Positions 1-12,374 are shown, numbered from the stretch's first letter. The stretch: DNA of 64,000 nt from Astrothelium macrocarpum (GCA_021030915.1 JAGEMR010000153.1:1-64000); one strand, 5' to 3'. The notes: generated by a model not told the origin, from the letters alone. Translations and numbers: made by a program.

Positions 1-565
1 ATTTGTGTGTGCGGAACATTTTCGGCGAAATTATGAGCCGTTTTGAGCCACTATCCGTTATGGCCGACCGAGGGTAACGGCTACCGTAGCAGAGTCCAAC
101 CAGAGTCAGACCGGGAGAATGACATTTACCCAAAGAGAAATATTTAATTACCTTGCCTCCTTGTCTATAAACGAAGCTCTAAATTCTACTATAAGAGCTA
201 GCGTGGCAAACACTCCAAGCTCTAACCACACTTTACGAAAATTGAAAAGACGAAACGAAACCGCGATTGCTTTAGTAGTTTGATGATCACCTCAATGCGG
301 ATCAATTAAATTTTTACCATCTGTATCATGGCATTAGGTGACAAGAACGGCACGCTTAGACGATAAAAAGAGGCTCATCCAACGCACATTCCTTGGTTAC
401 CCAAAACCAAGAGCCCTCAATCAAAACTAGTGCCGGCACACGACCGCTAACATGCCCTTGGCGATGGCACAGAAAATATCGAGGTTCTGAAGCGTACCAA
501 AGATATGGTTCTAGCTCATCTTGGAGCTCGTATGGGATCGCGTCAATCGCCCCCCGAAACTCGGC
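1..565. other. gene-free left edge
   Basis: No coding pattern, RNA gene or repeat was recognised. The short open frames here do not continue through plausible splice sites. The segment lies downstream of the FMO gene, which ends at 566, and may hold its 3' untranslated region. Confidence 0.5.
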
Positions 566-2416
566 TTACTTGACATACTTCTTTCCATTGACCTTGTAGA
601 TTGCTTCGGCCGCACCATCCCACTTCTTTCTCCTGCCCTCGAATAAACGATACGGAAACGGCGTATCGATGCCCGTCATGATCAAATTATACAGCGCACG
701 ATCGCTCCACCAGAACTTCCAAGCCGCCCGGCTCCACGAGCTACCCAGGATCTCATTCACCCCGTTCCCCGCCGCGTCGTTTAGCCAACGCTCTAACTCC
801 TGTGGGTTAAGGCCGACCTTTTGAATATGCCAGTCCTGCAACTGGGCGAGATTCGACTTATAGTTCCGGTCACACCATGCGTCCATCTCCGCGCGCGAAG
901 GAAGTGGATAATTACCCTTCCACATCTGTGCCAGGGCCTGTGACCAGAGGTCGTAGTTGGCGAAGGCAGAGCCGGAGAAGCCACGAACTGGACCGATGAA
1001 TGCCAGCGATTCCGGGAAGCGCGTGGAGAGCATGCCCTGGTACAGACGTGGGAAGCGTAGGCCGTTTTGATGCGGCGACGCGTCCCATTCAGGCACGGCG
1101 AAGGCGGTGGGGTCGGCTTCGGGAGCGAAGATGGACCAGTCGAAGTAGTATCCTGTGCAGAAGATGACGGCATCAATGTCTGTGAGGGTGACGCCGTCAG
1201 TGAATTCAAGGGATTTGCTCTCGGGGATAAAGCGCTGGATGTCACGCGTGGATTTGACGGTGCCAGCTTTCAGGCAGGACATAATTTCGTCATTCATCAA
1301 GGGAGACTTGTTGGCGATAGGCGGTACTGGGGAGAGGTTCCAGGAAGGTTGAATAAACGGCCATTGTTTCCTCATCATTCGTTCAAGAAACCAACTTCCC
1401 AGCTTCGCAGCGAGCTTTGGAAAGCGAGCGTTCACTTTTTGCGAGAGGCTCGTGATACGACGGCTGGCCTTCCAATCCATTGGCTTGCCTTTGTTCATCG
1501 TTCGAGTGATCTAGGTTCTTTAACAACCATGTTTTAGAAATGATTCGGGCTGGACTTACTATGCGAGCACCCGTCCGGTGCGAGATGTAGGTTTGGATTG
1601 TCACTTTACTGAGGTCGGTTGCGGCATCTGCTGCAGTATTGCTAAAGCCGACAACAACTACGCGTTTTCCGGCAAAGTCATTAGGCCTTGCGGACATTAG
1701 TCTGGCTTTACAGCAGTAACGTTAGACCTACTCCTTGAAGTTCTGCGAATGAAGAACCTGGATCTTCGTCTCGCCCATGCCCGGGTACTTGGGCGTAAAC
1801 GCTTGGCAATAGGCACCAGTAGTCACGACCACTTTGTCAAAGATTTCTGTTTGAGGGCCCGATTTTTTATCATTTAATCGGATAAGCCACTGCTTTTCGT
1901 CGCCAGAACGCTCGACGCGTTCGATGCTCACGCCAAGGCGAAAGTGTTCAGACACCTTGAAATGATCGGCGTAGCTTTGGATATATTTGGCAACGTCCTC
2001 GCCAGAAGGATAATTCGGAACATCTTCTGGAAAAGGATAGTCTTGGTAACAGCTCTGCAGACACGTCAACGACGGCGCAAGAGCAGCCCAGTGTGAGCGC
2101 TACTCACTCTTTGCTTCGAGATGTTTGTCCTCGTGCCTTCATCTATATGTTAGATGTGCAGATCCATACAGATCGAGTACATGCTTACTTTTGAGAACTG
2201 TGGTCTGGCTGGTATCCGTTGACCATTGCCACAGTCCACCAACCCAATCGCTCCGTTCATAGCCTATCGCGTCAAAGCCTTCTTCACGGAGATTCTTCAC
2301 AGTTCCAACGCCTGCTATGCCTATAACCTCATTAAGAAAATGAAGAATTAAACCAAGAAATTTTCCCCACCCAGGCCCAGAACTGCGACTCGAACGCCTT
2401 GTGTCTTTGTCTCCAT
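566..2416 (-). CDS. flavin-containing monooxygenase (FMO-like), six exons
   Basis: Predicted FAD- and NADPH-dependent monooxygenase of the dimethylaniline-monooxygenase type, oxygenating a soft nucleophile in an unknown substrate. My exon model is 2416-2371, 2314-2189, 2142-2108, 2054-1732, 1701-1560 and 1510-566, all GT-AG, giving about 540 residues, normal for fungal FMOs. The N-terminal FAD loop is split by intron 1 and reads GLAGVG, a deviation from the usual GxGxxG, so that junction is the least certain. It is followed by ERSDWVGGLW, typical of the family. The second Rossmann motif for NADPH reads VVVVGFSNTAAD. The late family motif FCTGYYFD is in exon 6. Start chosen as the ATG directly before the first beta strand. 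No signal peptide or membrane segment. Neighbouring genes give no pathway clue. Substrate unknown; family assignment is firm. Confidence 0.88.
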
Positions 2417-3595
2417 CGTTGAGTAGAGCGCCTTGGCAGTCACTCCGTTATTCGGTTGCGCCAAAGTTTCAGAGTTATTAGTACAATCACTTTTACCAAC
2501 GCATCACCTCAAAGCGATATGTCTGGCTCAAAAGCGAGGAGAAACAAGGCAGGCTAGGTGCAGACACAAGAACACCAGGGGGTGAAAAGCAATGTCATAC
2601 ATGGGGGCCGTTATTCTCGTCACATAAGCAACCTCAGCTAGTCATGAACTGATATTGAGAAGCTCTCTTATGATTGGCTGAAATCGAGGGAATGTTTGTG
2701 CCGCACAAGCCTTAATTTCCGAGGCCGAGGAAATCGTAAAGGGAGTAATAAAAGGTTCTTCCCGACTATGTCAATTTTGCTACATAGAGCAGGTTGTCTG
2801 GATGGAGAAATTTGCCCTTGATGTCCTGTGTAGCCGTAAGACGTTAGTCAAAGCCGAGGATGTCGCAGACCCCAATCTAGATACTAATGTTTCTCTGTGA
2901 CCCTATCCGCGATGGTGAGTTCTTGTGTTGGGAGGCACAGACACGGAACGGTCGTGAATCCCGAAAATACTCCGCGCGAGCAAGGAACATCTCATTTCTT
3001 TGTGTTCTCATGTGCGAAGCGTTCATCGCCGCTTCGCCTTGCTCTACATCGATATCCCGGGAGCAAAAACGGTCGCTAATTTGGCTGCATGATTCAGTGT
3101 GTTCAAACCTAAATGAACAAGTTATGCGGTGACTCGACAGCGCTTTGTATTTATCGTGACGCCTGCCGTTCAGGTTGAGTTCCAAGAGCTCACATTCAAG
3201 AGGCTCTCTATGCAGTTCCGGTAACAGTCTTACTAAGCACATACAACGTTCACCGCTTGAGGCAGCGTACTGGTAAGTCGTCATCGTTACGTGGGAAAGC
3301 GCTGATTTGGGGGTTCATGAGGGGGGACCGGGGAGAATCTCGAGGCTGTGAGGCACATGTGGCTTCAGTATGAGCCCGAAGACTGTGTCCCAAAGCGAAG
3401 ACGAGGTTGTTAATTTCCGTGGCGTTTGTACAGGGATTGTCACTGTAGGTATTGTCTCTGTAGACATGTTACAAAATTATTGAGGAGTTTGGTGTTTATG
3501 ACGATTCAAACAAGCGAAAGCATTTCATCGACACAAATATTTCCCAGTAATTATGAAAGTACTAATACTTATTATCTAAACGCATTACGTAAAAC
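2417..3595. other. gene-free interval
   Basis: About 1.2 kb between the FMO start and the end of the GH93-like gene. It probably contains the FMO promoter. Short open frames near 2.9-3.3 kb exist on both strands but show no domain, no consistent splice partners and no coding bias that I can see. Confidence 0.45.
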
Positions 3596-4844
3596 TCAAG
3601 TCTCACACCTTGCGAATGGAGGAAAACTACTTCTATCATGCGCCGAGGAGTTTGACAATGAAGGGATATTCACCGTCGTTGCCTGCACGCTATTATTCGC
3701 TCCATTGAGCACACCCCCACCCGTAATCAATACATCGTTTCGGCCCGGCAAAACCCTTAGATTTCGCGTATAGCTCATCCCGGCCGGTGTATTAACCCTG
3801 GTCCATGCTCCTTCGGCACCCAACTTGTTGTTGAGGAAGATGGCCTCGTCGTTTCCAGAGCTCACTACAATATTGCCTTGTGGACCACCTGATGGCGTCC
3901 AAATCACGTAGGGAGACGATGTTGGTACCGTGCCATCAGAGGCCTTGACGACCTGTCCCTCGGCCGCGTTGAAGTTCAGCGGATCCTCCGATATACGGTA
4001 GTAGACGGCGAAGGGAGCCTCAGGTGCACCGTAGAATTCGTAAGTCATAATGTACTGACCGGTTGGAAGTTGTGCGACGGTGGTCATGCCAGGTCGGAAG
4101 GTGTAATTGGAGTAAGCAACGTCATTGACGGGAGTGGTCCAGTTGAGGAGGTTTGTGCTGGTTTGATGGACGAGCTTTTGACCATGCAGGGGATCACGCT
4201 GGTCCGAGTAGTAAACAACAAGCTGGTTGTTGTATGTGAGGATGAAAGGCTCCCAGACGGGGGTAAGACCGTTATCAGGGAGAGCCTCGCCACCAGCGGC
4301 GATGTGCGAGACGAAATGCCAAGTGTATCTAGGTCGATCTTGTTAGCAGACCAGACAGTCTGACTCGTTATTTTATAAAGACTCACCCTTTATCAGTGCT
4401 GGCGTAGAGGTCAATTTGCGTATTCGACAGATTTGCAGGTATCGAGTTTCCAGCGCAGAGAAGAGTGCCAGCGGGATATTTTCCAATGGCCTGAGGCATT
4501 TCGTATAGGAAGGGTTGATAGCGCATGCCCCAACCGTTGACCTGATCGGTAACCCTCGAAATTTCATGCCACGATCTTCCTAGATCGGTGGATTGGTAGA
4601 TGGGGTAATAAACCAGAGGTGGCTGCGGTGAGTAGTTTTCCCATGTTGCAAGAAGCACATTGTCCGTCTCACAGTGCTGATTTAATAGAACTGTCCGCGC
4701 ATATAGAGTTCGTGGTATGTTGTAGTCGGATGGGGGATCGAAGATTGTGACATTAGTAAATAAGCTTGGAACTGCCGCAGAGGCAGCCTCTCTTGCGCAT
4801 GCGCAAAGAGACAGAGCGAATACTATGTGGTCGGTGAACCGCAT
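3596..4844 (-). CDS. secreted Asp-box glycosidase, GH93-like (putative exo-1,5-alpha-L-arabinanase)
   Basis: Two exons (4844-4387 and 4328-3596), about 397 residues. The ATG at 4844 is preferred over an upstream one because it starts a clear signal peptide (MRFTDHIVFALSLCACAREA), so the enzyme should be exported. The fold is the sialidase-like six-bladed propeller: Asp-box repeats are visible as STDLGRSW and, after splicing, STDKGYTW. Segments WEPF, YYSDQRDPLHGQK and TYEF resemble GH93 exo-arabinanases, where glutamates in the first and third are the likely catalytic residues. The role would be release of arabinobiose from plant arabinan. Several N-glycosylation sequons are present. GH93 is assigned from recalled family motifs; a more general BNR-repeat exo-sialidase-like enzyme is the alternative. 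Confidence 0.8.
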
Positions 4845-5337
4845 TGCGGTATGAAGACTCGTTTTTTTATTTTGTACTATCAGTAGGCACAATTCAGGTT
4901 GTTTTTTGACTCGAGTAAATTAGACGACAGCTTTCAGATCGGATCAAAGTAGAACTATATTCTCGGACTTCAAGGAAATCAGACAAATAGAGTAAAAAAC
5001 ATTACTGCTTTTCCCAAGTAATTGACCGAGCCAGGGCTCTCCCTTTTTAAGTAGTTTGTTTGCCATGACAGAGTACCGCGATTTTCTTTATCCTGTTCCT
5101 GACTACGTGAACCGAGCGTTAGCTGGCAAAAGCAAAATATTCCATCAATGAACGTTGGTTTTCATAAGGAAGATCGTGTGGGGAGAAGCCGAGCTTGCGG
5201 AGAGATCGGCAATGTGGATGGCAGGGAATATTCTTCTCCACGCGGGGTCCAGGCCTCTGACCCTGCAGACGCTGCACATCGCACATGGTGAACAAGGAAG
5301 GGCATCTTGAAATTCTCAGATTCTCAACGTGGGACTC
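4845..5337. other. gene-free interval, probable glycosidase promoter
   Basis: Nearly 500 bases upstream of the secreted glycosidase and downstream of the Rossmann-fold gene. No coding pattern or repeat seen. It likely holds the promoter of the minus-strand glycosidase. Confidence 0.4.
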
Positions 5338-6134
5338 TTATATGCCACTCTTGAAGCCTACAGTGCGTCTGATGGCTCTATTCCGGATTGTTCGACCTTC
5401 CGCTTCGACTTTTGGTCCTTCTAATGGCTTTCCATCACCAGCCGCGAGATTGACGAGAAAGTCCCCAAGCTCTTTGGTCGGACTCATCAAAGCAGGATAC
5501 AACGGCCTTAACACGGGAAGTAGCATTGCCTCTCCCTTCTTCTGGAGGCTGGAGTGTTTCGGTATGAAGGGGTGAATGGTCGGTTGGTCCGTAGGGTCCA
5601 CCGCTCCAGGCCGCACATTGTACACTTTGAGACTGGAATACTGTTTTTGTAGCTCTAACAAACTCTTTTCAGTGCGTCCCTTGACTATGGCATACAAAGT
5701 TGTAAGTCGGCCAGGCTTGTCGACAGCGCCCTCGCCAGAGACGTAGACGAAGTTGAAGGATTCAGACAAAGTGCCAAATTGTTTGGCAGCGTTCAGGGCA
5801 TACTCTTCGGTTATTTTAACATACTCTCTAGAAGCTTGTTAGACTGTACTGATCATGACGATTCGCGTCGGACATACTCTTTGCTGCTCACTTGGTTTTG
5901 AGATATTCCTAATGCCCAGACGCATCCATGAGCGCCCTTGAGTTCCTCCAATATGGAAGGCTCTATCGAAGAGAAATCCTTTTGAACGTATACCTTGGCT
6001 TTTTCATGACCTTCTGCCATCTTGACTGGTCTCCGGCTGATAATCGACACCTTTGTGACGCTTTCTTTGGTTAACATGGCCTGGAGGGCGCAGGCCCCAA
6101 CAAGACCTGTGGCACCCGTAAGAATGAGATGCAT
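5338..6134 (-). CDS. atypical SDR / NAD(P)-binding Rossmann protein
   Basis: Two exons (6134-5878 and 5827-5338), about 248 residues. The protein opens with MHLILTGATGLVGA, a classic TGxxGxxG dinucleotide-binding loop at the very N-terminus, which is why I prefer this start to an ATG 42 bases upstream. It continues with an SRRP segment at the end of beta strand 2. The rest resembles the atypical SDR group that includes human HTATIP2 and yeast Fmp52. The usual YxxxK catalytic pair is not obvious, as in other atypical members, so it could be a redox sensor or a reductase of unknown substrate. No signal peptide. No functional link to the neighbours is evident. Confidence 0.78.
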
Positions 6135-6697
6135 CGTGGCGGGGACACCAGCAACTCTGGATTTGAAGCTTTGCAATATCGTAAGATCTGAGCATGCCAG
6201 GCTGATAGCTCCTGGTCAGTTGATGAGGTGGATCTGCGGCAGGGTTTGCGGAGTTCAGCTCGCCAACGCGTCTGTCGCACCCGCGTTCACTCAAAAACAC
6301 TTCCACACATGTTAATGAAGGCATGATCGATATCTGGGTATTTCGATACTAACAATGCCGGAGCTATGAAGTGATTCTGTGCAAGACATCGCGTTCTTCG
6401 CGATTTTTCATCTAGCTCATTAACTGAAATTTGAAATGAAACTCAAAAGTACATCTCAATCCAGGCCTCATGAATCTGAATCTTGTCTCCTTGTAAATGC
6501 CGGCCACTTCGCAAGGCTGATTTTCCCGCGACTAGCATTCTTGAATGCATGTGGATCTTGTTGCACCATGTAAGCAAGAAGTCATATCTGTCTGCAAGCA
6601 ATAAAGCCAAATCCCATTCAACCGTTGCGTCGTCATTGCCTTATCATAGAGTATCATCCGATCGCTCGATCCATATCCACTCACATCTACATGCTCC
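6135..6697. other. gene-free interval
   Basis: Between two minus-strand genes. Only short unsupported open frames. Probably the promoter of the Rossmann-fold gene plus the 3' region of the orphan gene that ends at 6698. Confidence 0.4.
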
Positions 6698-7396
6698 TCA
6701 GTTCTCCTCTCTCTTGCGTTCAAAATAGACATTGCCGTGTCTGGAATCAAGTCTCCATTCACCCTCCCATCCCATGTTCTCAATTGTGTCGAAAGTCCTC
6801 AGCACCGTCGTTCTGCCATCAGGCTCGACAACCCAGAAGAACTGATCATCGCGTGGATCCTTGGGTACGAAAGCATTAGGCGCGTAGACGCCCTCGCGTA
6901 CTGCAGCTGTCTGATTGTCCTCGGCGACTTGAGCAGCCGTTCGCCCAAACCAGGCATGTTCCTGACTGTTGGGATTGTTGGCATAATAAGCTGTAGGCGG
7001 ACTCTCAACTTCCTGCACAGGCTGGCAATGATAGTAAGTATGATCATTAGAGGGATTTTCAGGCTGCCTCGAGGCACTTGCAGCAGGGACACAGTAATAA
7101 CCGGATGGATTCGGCGTTGACTCGGGAGGTTTCGGCTGGAGAACATATGTCTGAGGTGCACAGTAAGCTACCTGAGGACCAGAAACTAAATAACACTGTA
7201 GTTGTTGGGATGGTTGCGGCGGGGGTGGGCTTCCCACTGTGCCAGCTCCAGGAGGTTCGTTGGAGGCCGACGTGCTACCAGTAGGGAAGTAAGTGTAGGT
7301 TTGAGTGCCATCGCTGGTAGTTGACGTATCGGGTGAGATATTGCGCTGACGACGGCGGTATTCGTCATAATCCATAGGTGCTCCGCCGGATTGCAT
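6698..7396 (-). CDS. hypothetical Pro/Gln/Tyr-rich protein
   Basis: Single-exon frame of 232 residues that I do not recognise. The first three quarters are low-complexity: rich in Pro, Ser, Gln and Tyr, with short repeated PxxYY patterns (GYYC, HTYYHC, TAYYANN). The last ~50 residues look folded, with a tryptophan- and arginine-rich end (FFWVVEPDGRTTV, then WEGEWRLDSRHGNVYFERK) that resembles a small beta domain. No signal peptide or membrane segment. The composition suggests an intrinsically disordered nuclear or RNA-associated adaptor, but that is inference. A long coherent frame with a defined C-terminal domain supports a real gene. Confidence 0.65.
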   Translation of the reverse strand: MQSGGAPMDYDEYRRRQRNISPDTSTTSDGTQTYTYFPTGSTSASNEPPGAGTVGSPPPPQPSQQLQCYLVSGPQVAYCAPQTYVLQPKPPESTPNPSGYYCVPAASASRQPENPSNDHTYYHCQPVQEVESPPTAYYANNPNSQEHAWFGRTAAQVAEDNQTAAVREGVYAPNAFVPKDPRDDQFFWVVEPDGRTTVLRTFDTIENMGWEGEWRLDSRHGNVYFERKREEN

Positions 7397-8805
7397 GATG
7401 ACGAATTTGTTTACGTCAAAGATGGGAAAGACCAGTCGCAGATGAAAAGTCTTCGTTCAAAAAAAAAAAAAAGAATGTGAATGAAAGTCGGGGTGAAGTG
7501 GAGTCAAAAGTGGGTAGACGCAGTCACAAGCCGGAAGAAGGTCACAGGCGGGTAGTGAGGAGGTAGAGAGATAGGCAAAAACTTACTGCGGGAGGACGTC
7601 GGACGTACACAATGCGTCTGCGCCTTCTAGGGCGTGGAGGCGGAGGAGGGTCTTCCAGCCATGCGTCGGCGAAAGGCCAGCAACAAGGAAAGCACATAGT
7701 CGCGCTTTCAGAGCTTGATTGAATTCGGGAATGCTACGACCAGTCTGGCTCGTAATACAACTCGCAAGTTGGACTGGACGAAGATTGACCTGAATCTTGC
7801 AACGTTGAATTCGAGAGATAGGGTTCAAAGGGACGATGAAGTTCTAAGGGCAAGAGCAAAGGGCTAGATGTCCAATTACTCAAACATACCTAGGTACTAT
7901 TTGATTGTGACAAGTGTATGGCACGGATCTGAAGCCGGTGATATTGAACGAAGTCGGCAGCTGCAACCTGAACGTGTCCTTTCAAGCACTTTATTCCCTA
8001 TCGCCACAGATATCTCTGCCTCTATAAGATCTCAGCTCCATTCTTAGTAAGTTCTCAGCTTTCTCTTCTGTTTATGGTGGAACCTGTCTCGTCGAAGATA
8101 ACTTTGGATCATTACGCGAATATCTGAAACTGATGTCACATAGACGAGCCACAAAAGATCCCCAGTTCCATATATTTTGTTGAGAAATGTCTGTTTGTAA
8201 AACGAGAACGAACTTGACTATGCACAACTTTTCGGCGAAGAGCGACACCAGTGCGTGAAACTAGAAAAGTCACTTCTGGAGTCCCCCAGCCCGCTTATCA
8301 AAATCCGACAGATTAGTAGCAGCTGTTTCTTGATGATATTTGCATAACGCTCGAGCCATTTTTAATCGGGTTGGGCGAATGGGTTGAAGGTGCCCTGAGA
8401 GTGACATTTCTAATTTCACCCACTGGTGGTGATGTTGTTGGTTGCAAAATTTGCCGGCTTGCTGACATAATTTGACTAGGGCATTCACTAATTTCGTATT
8501 CGTTGTTTTCCTTGGATTTTACCGTTATTCTCTCACAACTCTGGAATTGATATTGAACGTTCGCAAATTCACCTTCGTTTTCCTACGGGTACCAATCGTC
8601 TCTGGCCAATCGTGCTGAAGTTTGCAAGCTTTGTGCGAACATCCATGATGGTACACGCTATATCCATCGAGTTGCAGCACGCTTGTTGCTGCCTGGGCAG
8701 ACTGCTGGGACTCGAAATTTTACCCACTAAGCTTGCAGACCTTGAACGACATTATTGAACAGGCCGGACAGGTCAACACTGATTTCGTAAGCTCTGCATA
8801 CAATC
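7397..8805. other. divergent gene-free interval with an A14 tract
   Basis: About 1.4 kb between the orphan gene (minus) and the acid-ceramidase-like gene (plus), so it should contain both promoters. A run of 14 A lies at 7459-7472, 63 bases upstream of the minus-strand ATG; such dA:dT tracts often mark nucleosome-free promoters. Short frames at 7583-7828 and 8270-8488 have no recognisable domain. Confidence 0.45.
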
Positions 8806-10309
8806 ATGCCTCCAGTCACGAGAAGTCAGTCTCGTCAAGATGTAGAACCGCACACCTCAACTTCCGACCATGACAACCATGAAATCATTTTAACCAGCCG
8901 CAGAAGACATTCCACGAATCTGCCAAGAAGCTCTACTCCACCGCTTCCTGCTCAAGCCGATGTACCACCCATATATTCCATCAATCTATCGCTGCCCCCA
9001 CGAGAAAGATACAAAGCTGTCGCAAAAGGCTATAAACATGAACTACAGAACTTGGTTGGGATTTTTGATGAATTGTTGGAAAGTTTTACAATTTCCCGCA
9101 AGATCTATATGGCTAGTATCAAAAAGATGTCTCGACTTCTTCTTAGACGCGTCTACAGTAAAGAGGAGACAGAGGAGCTTCGTGGAATCCGCGATGTTAC
9201 TGGAATAGACATGTATCTCCTCGTGGCTTTCAATGTCCTTCTCGATTGTCTGATGGGTTGTACCAGTGGTGGCGTCCGAGTTCGAGACGGCCCTCCGGGT
9301 GGCAATATGTTACATTTTCGTACGCTCGACTGGGGTATGGATCCGCTTCGCGACGTTGTCGTACAGCTCGAGTTCAAGGACGGAGCTCGTGGAGACATCA
9401 TTGCTCGCAGTGTTACTTATGTGGGTTTCGTAGGCGTCCTCACTGGTGTCCGGTAGGCAACCTGTTGTCCCTCATTAAGCCTTGTCAAATTCGAGAATCG
9501 TGTGATATAAGATTTCATAGTCCTTGACGTCCAAACTACAATGAGCGTGCGTACTCACTCATTACAGAAAAGACCTCAGTATTTCCCTCAACTTCCGACC
9601 AACGCACAATAACGCATCTTCATTCACTTCAAATGCCCGCTACATCTCGCATTGCCTCCTTGTGCTTCTCGGCTTACGCCCTTCTATATCGCACTTACTT
9701 CGAAATTACCTTCTACCAAATTCGATGTCAGATTCACGAAACCGAAAAGCCAGCTATGGGAAATGCAACAAGTCCAAGGACCTTGCAAGCGTTGCCGAAG
9801 AACTTCCCGAAATACCAACTACAGCCTGCTATCTAATCTTCAGTAATGGTGATCAGACGGTTGTTTTCGAGAAGGACCATGTCACGGCGAAAGTACGCTC
9901 TTCGGATTCCTTCATTACTGCGACAAATCACGACAAGGATGTCCAACAGGAAGAAGGCAAGTCGCCGGGGAATGGCCAACTTCATCCGGATAATCGAATG
10001 GCGTCTGTCCTACCTTTGGAGGATTGGATCCAGGAATCCACTGAACGTATGGATTGCGTAGAGAGCTTGTGGGCTACCGCTGAGAAGTCGCATTATCGTA
10101 AGCATTCGAAAAGCAAGGGCACAGTTCCTGTAGCGATATCCAATCAAACTGCGGTCCGATGGATGACAAAATGACCCATATCGAATGAGTGCACGCATTA
10201 TTGGTGTTTGATGGACGCGAAGACTGGTGAAATGAGGGCTTGTCAGAGATATCTATGGCCTCTTGGAGAGCCTGCGGAATCCTTAGTTTCACAAGATACG
10301 CGGTTCTGA
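8806..10309 (+). CDS. acid ceramidase / NAAA-like amidase, interrupted by one in-frame TGA
   Basis: Predicted N-terminal-nucleophile amidase related to acid ceramidase and N-acylethanolamine acid amidase. Exons are 8806-9452 and 9568 onward. The Cys-nucleophile region reads LMGCTSGG and is followed by MLHFRTLDWGMDPLRD, equivalent to the family's substrate-loop motif with N/D-x-D-W-G. The first ~45 residues are disordered and there is no signal peptide, unlike lysosomal acid ceramidase; fungal homologues are often like this. The frame runs to a TGA at 10172-10174, but beyond it, in the same frame, come PISNECTHYW and about 45 more family-like codons to a second TGA ending at 10309. The gene is therefore truncated by a nonsense codon, read through, or affected by a sequence error. 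Convergent with the permease gene 187 bases downstream. Confidence 0.8.
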
Positions 10310-10496
10310 TTGAGTTTCCTTGAAATGATGCATGAGCCTCGAGCGATGAAGCATCAATCAGAGTGTCACGAAGATTGGAGTCTCCTCTTAGAATGACTTC
10401 ACAAATTTGTGCCTTTCGTGTTCTCGTTTGTCCAGAGATCTTTGTTGTAAGTAGTCTAATGGTCATATGCAAAGCCTACACTATTCACAACATCGT

Positions 10497-12374
10497 CTAA
10501 AATTCTTCTACTCCTTCAATATACAGAGTTGCTAGTTTCGGACCAGGGTATTTTCGGATCCCGTGAACGAGCCACCAAAATCCTGTGAGAGCAACTACGC
10601 CAACTAAGATGACACTGTTGTAATTCATAGAGGCCACGTCAAACGGTACCGCGGCAGCTAATAAAAGGTTAGCAAAGCTTGTTTCCAGATTGCTTGATTG
10701 TACACTACTATGTAGTAGGTGTAGGGAAATAAAACATATAACTCACGGAAGCAGAACATAACAGTAAAAAAGATAATTGCCAGCACTGCGATTGCATTGA
10801 CGACCCATCCCCAGCTTCCCATCCAGAACGGTCCTCTGGGGATCACCTTTCGGCCCGTAAACATATGTGGCGCGATTGCCAGCGCATAGCTGATTGAGGT
10901 AAGAATCACAAAAGATCCTGTCAGGTCATTGAATGCAGTCTTGCTTCCCAGCGTGATAGCACCAAGACCTGTGGACAGAATGCCAGTCAACAGCACTGCC
11001 TCGATTGGACAACTTAGACGCTCATTTACTCTGGAGAAGAATTTGGAGAAAGGAGTAGCATTATCCCGTGCTAGAGCCCACCAGAGGCGCGAAACGGTAA
11101 GAATGGTAGCAATCAAGCAGGGAATGAGTGTGAGCAAGATGATGAAGAGCAAGCCAAAAGTTGCTGCTCGTGATCCTGTGGCCTGGGAATAAATAGCAGC
11201 CAAGGGGAAGGATCCGTTTGAGTTGGTCACAGCGGAGAGATCAGTGATACCGTATAATATGGCTATGGCGTAGAGGAAGGCGGCTGTTCACGTTCCGGAT
11301 CAGCAATCTTCTCAAGATGGAGAAATACAAGAGCCAGTGTAGCACAGAGTGGTGGGGGCTGAAGCTTACCTACTCCGCCTATTGAGATTTGGGCGGCCAT
11401 AGCTTTAGGGATGTCGACTTTAGGGTTAGGAAGCTCCTCTGCAAGGTGCGTGCACCCGTCAGGGGTTCCAATGGTGAATGCTCCGTTCAGCACCCCGGCC
11501 AAGAACGCTACACCACCACTCCATCCTGTCGTATTGTCCCAGTCCGTCCATACGAATGACCGGCTCGCATGTTGGGCGGGCATGGCTGCAACGACAATGA
11601 CGGTTACTATGCCTCCGACCACAATGAAGACGAACCCTATTTTTTGGAGGATTGGAAGGTATTTGTTTCCAAAAATTGTGACAACAACAGACACCCACAT
11701 GAAGACCACGAGCCCGATGAAAATGTGCCATGCTTGAATTACGAGGTCGGGATGGTATAGAACATACATTTGAACGACGAGCTCGGACATGACATAAACA
11801 ATCACCGAAAGGTCGAACACCCAGCCAGCAAAGTTCAGGAAGCCGGTAAAGAATCCAATGACACGTCCAGCACGGGGACCAGGCGTAATTGACGCCCAGT
11901 GGTAGACACCGCCTGCGGTTGGAAGAGAAGAGGCAAGCTAGAGAAGTCAGATCATACGAAAAAATTTTGTTCGGGCAAGGAGACGTTTTTTCAGGCTCAC
12001 CTCAGCTAATGATGCTGCAATAAATCCATAGTATACAACGGAAACGATATATTCATACAAAACTCCAGGAGGCCCGCCATTTGCTAGCAATATAGTCAAT
12101 AACACGGCAAACTTGCTGCACCGGACTGGGGGTATTCACCAATGGCCAATGATACTGTTGTTCCAAGAGCAACCCACGCATTGTCAATGGCAATGGCGAC
12201 TCCAACGATACTAAGCAACCCGTAATGTCGTTGCAGCTGATCTCTGTGGCCCGAAGCGTTTATAAGCTCGCCAGTCTTGCTAATGACGGAATGTTTTCTC
12301 GAATTATCGTCATAATTGCCATGAGCCTGACTCTCAACCTCTGTAGTTATCTTTTCCTCGTTCACGCGATCCAT
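10497..12374 (-). CDS. GABA/choline-type amino acid permease (APC superfamily)
   Basis: Plasma-membrane transporter with about 12 helices. Five exons: 12374-12140, 12083-12001, 11937-11370, 11283-10747 and 10657-10497, about 527 residues. The hydrophilic N-terminus (first ~45 residues) is followed by the first helix region GLLSIVGVAIAI, then IANGGPPGVLYEY, SLPTAGGVYHW, and FTIGTPDGCTHLAEE at the helix-6 substrate region, all typical of fungal GABA (Uga4) and choline (Hnm1) permeases. The second half has YSQATGSRAAT and SRLWWALARD. Spliced joints restore family sequence each time, which supports the model. The family imports GABA, choline or related amines; the exact substrate cannot be read from sequence. 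Confidence 0.9.

Noticed and set aside
10172..10174. RIP mutation as the cause of the in-frame TGA codons
   Set aside because: RIP changes CpA to TpA (and TpG to TpA on the other strand), which creates TAA and TAG but not TGA. Three of the four stops are TGA, and the surrounding genes show no RIP-like decay.
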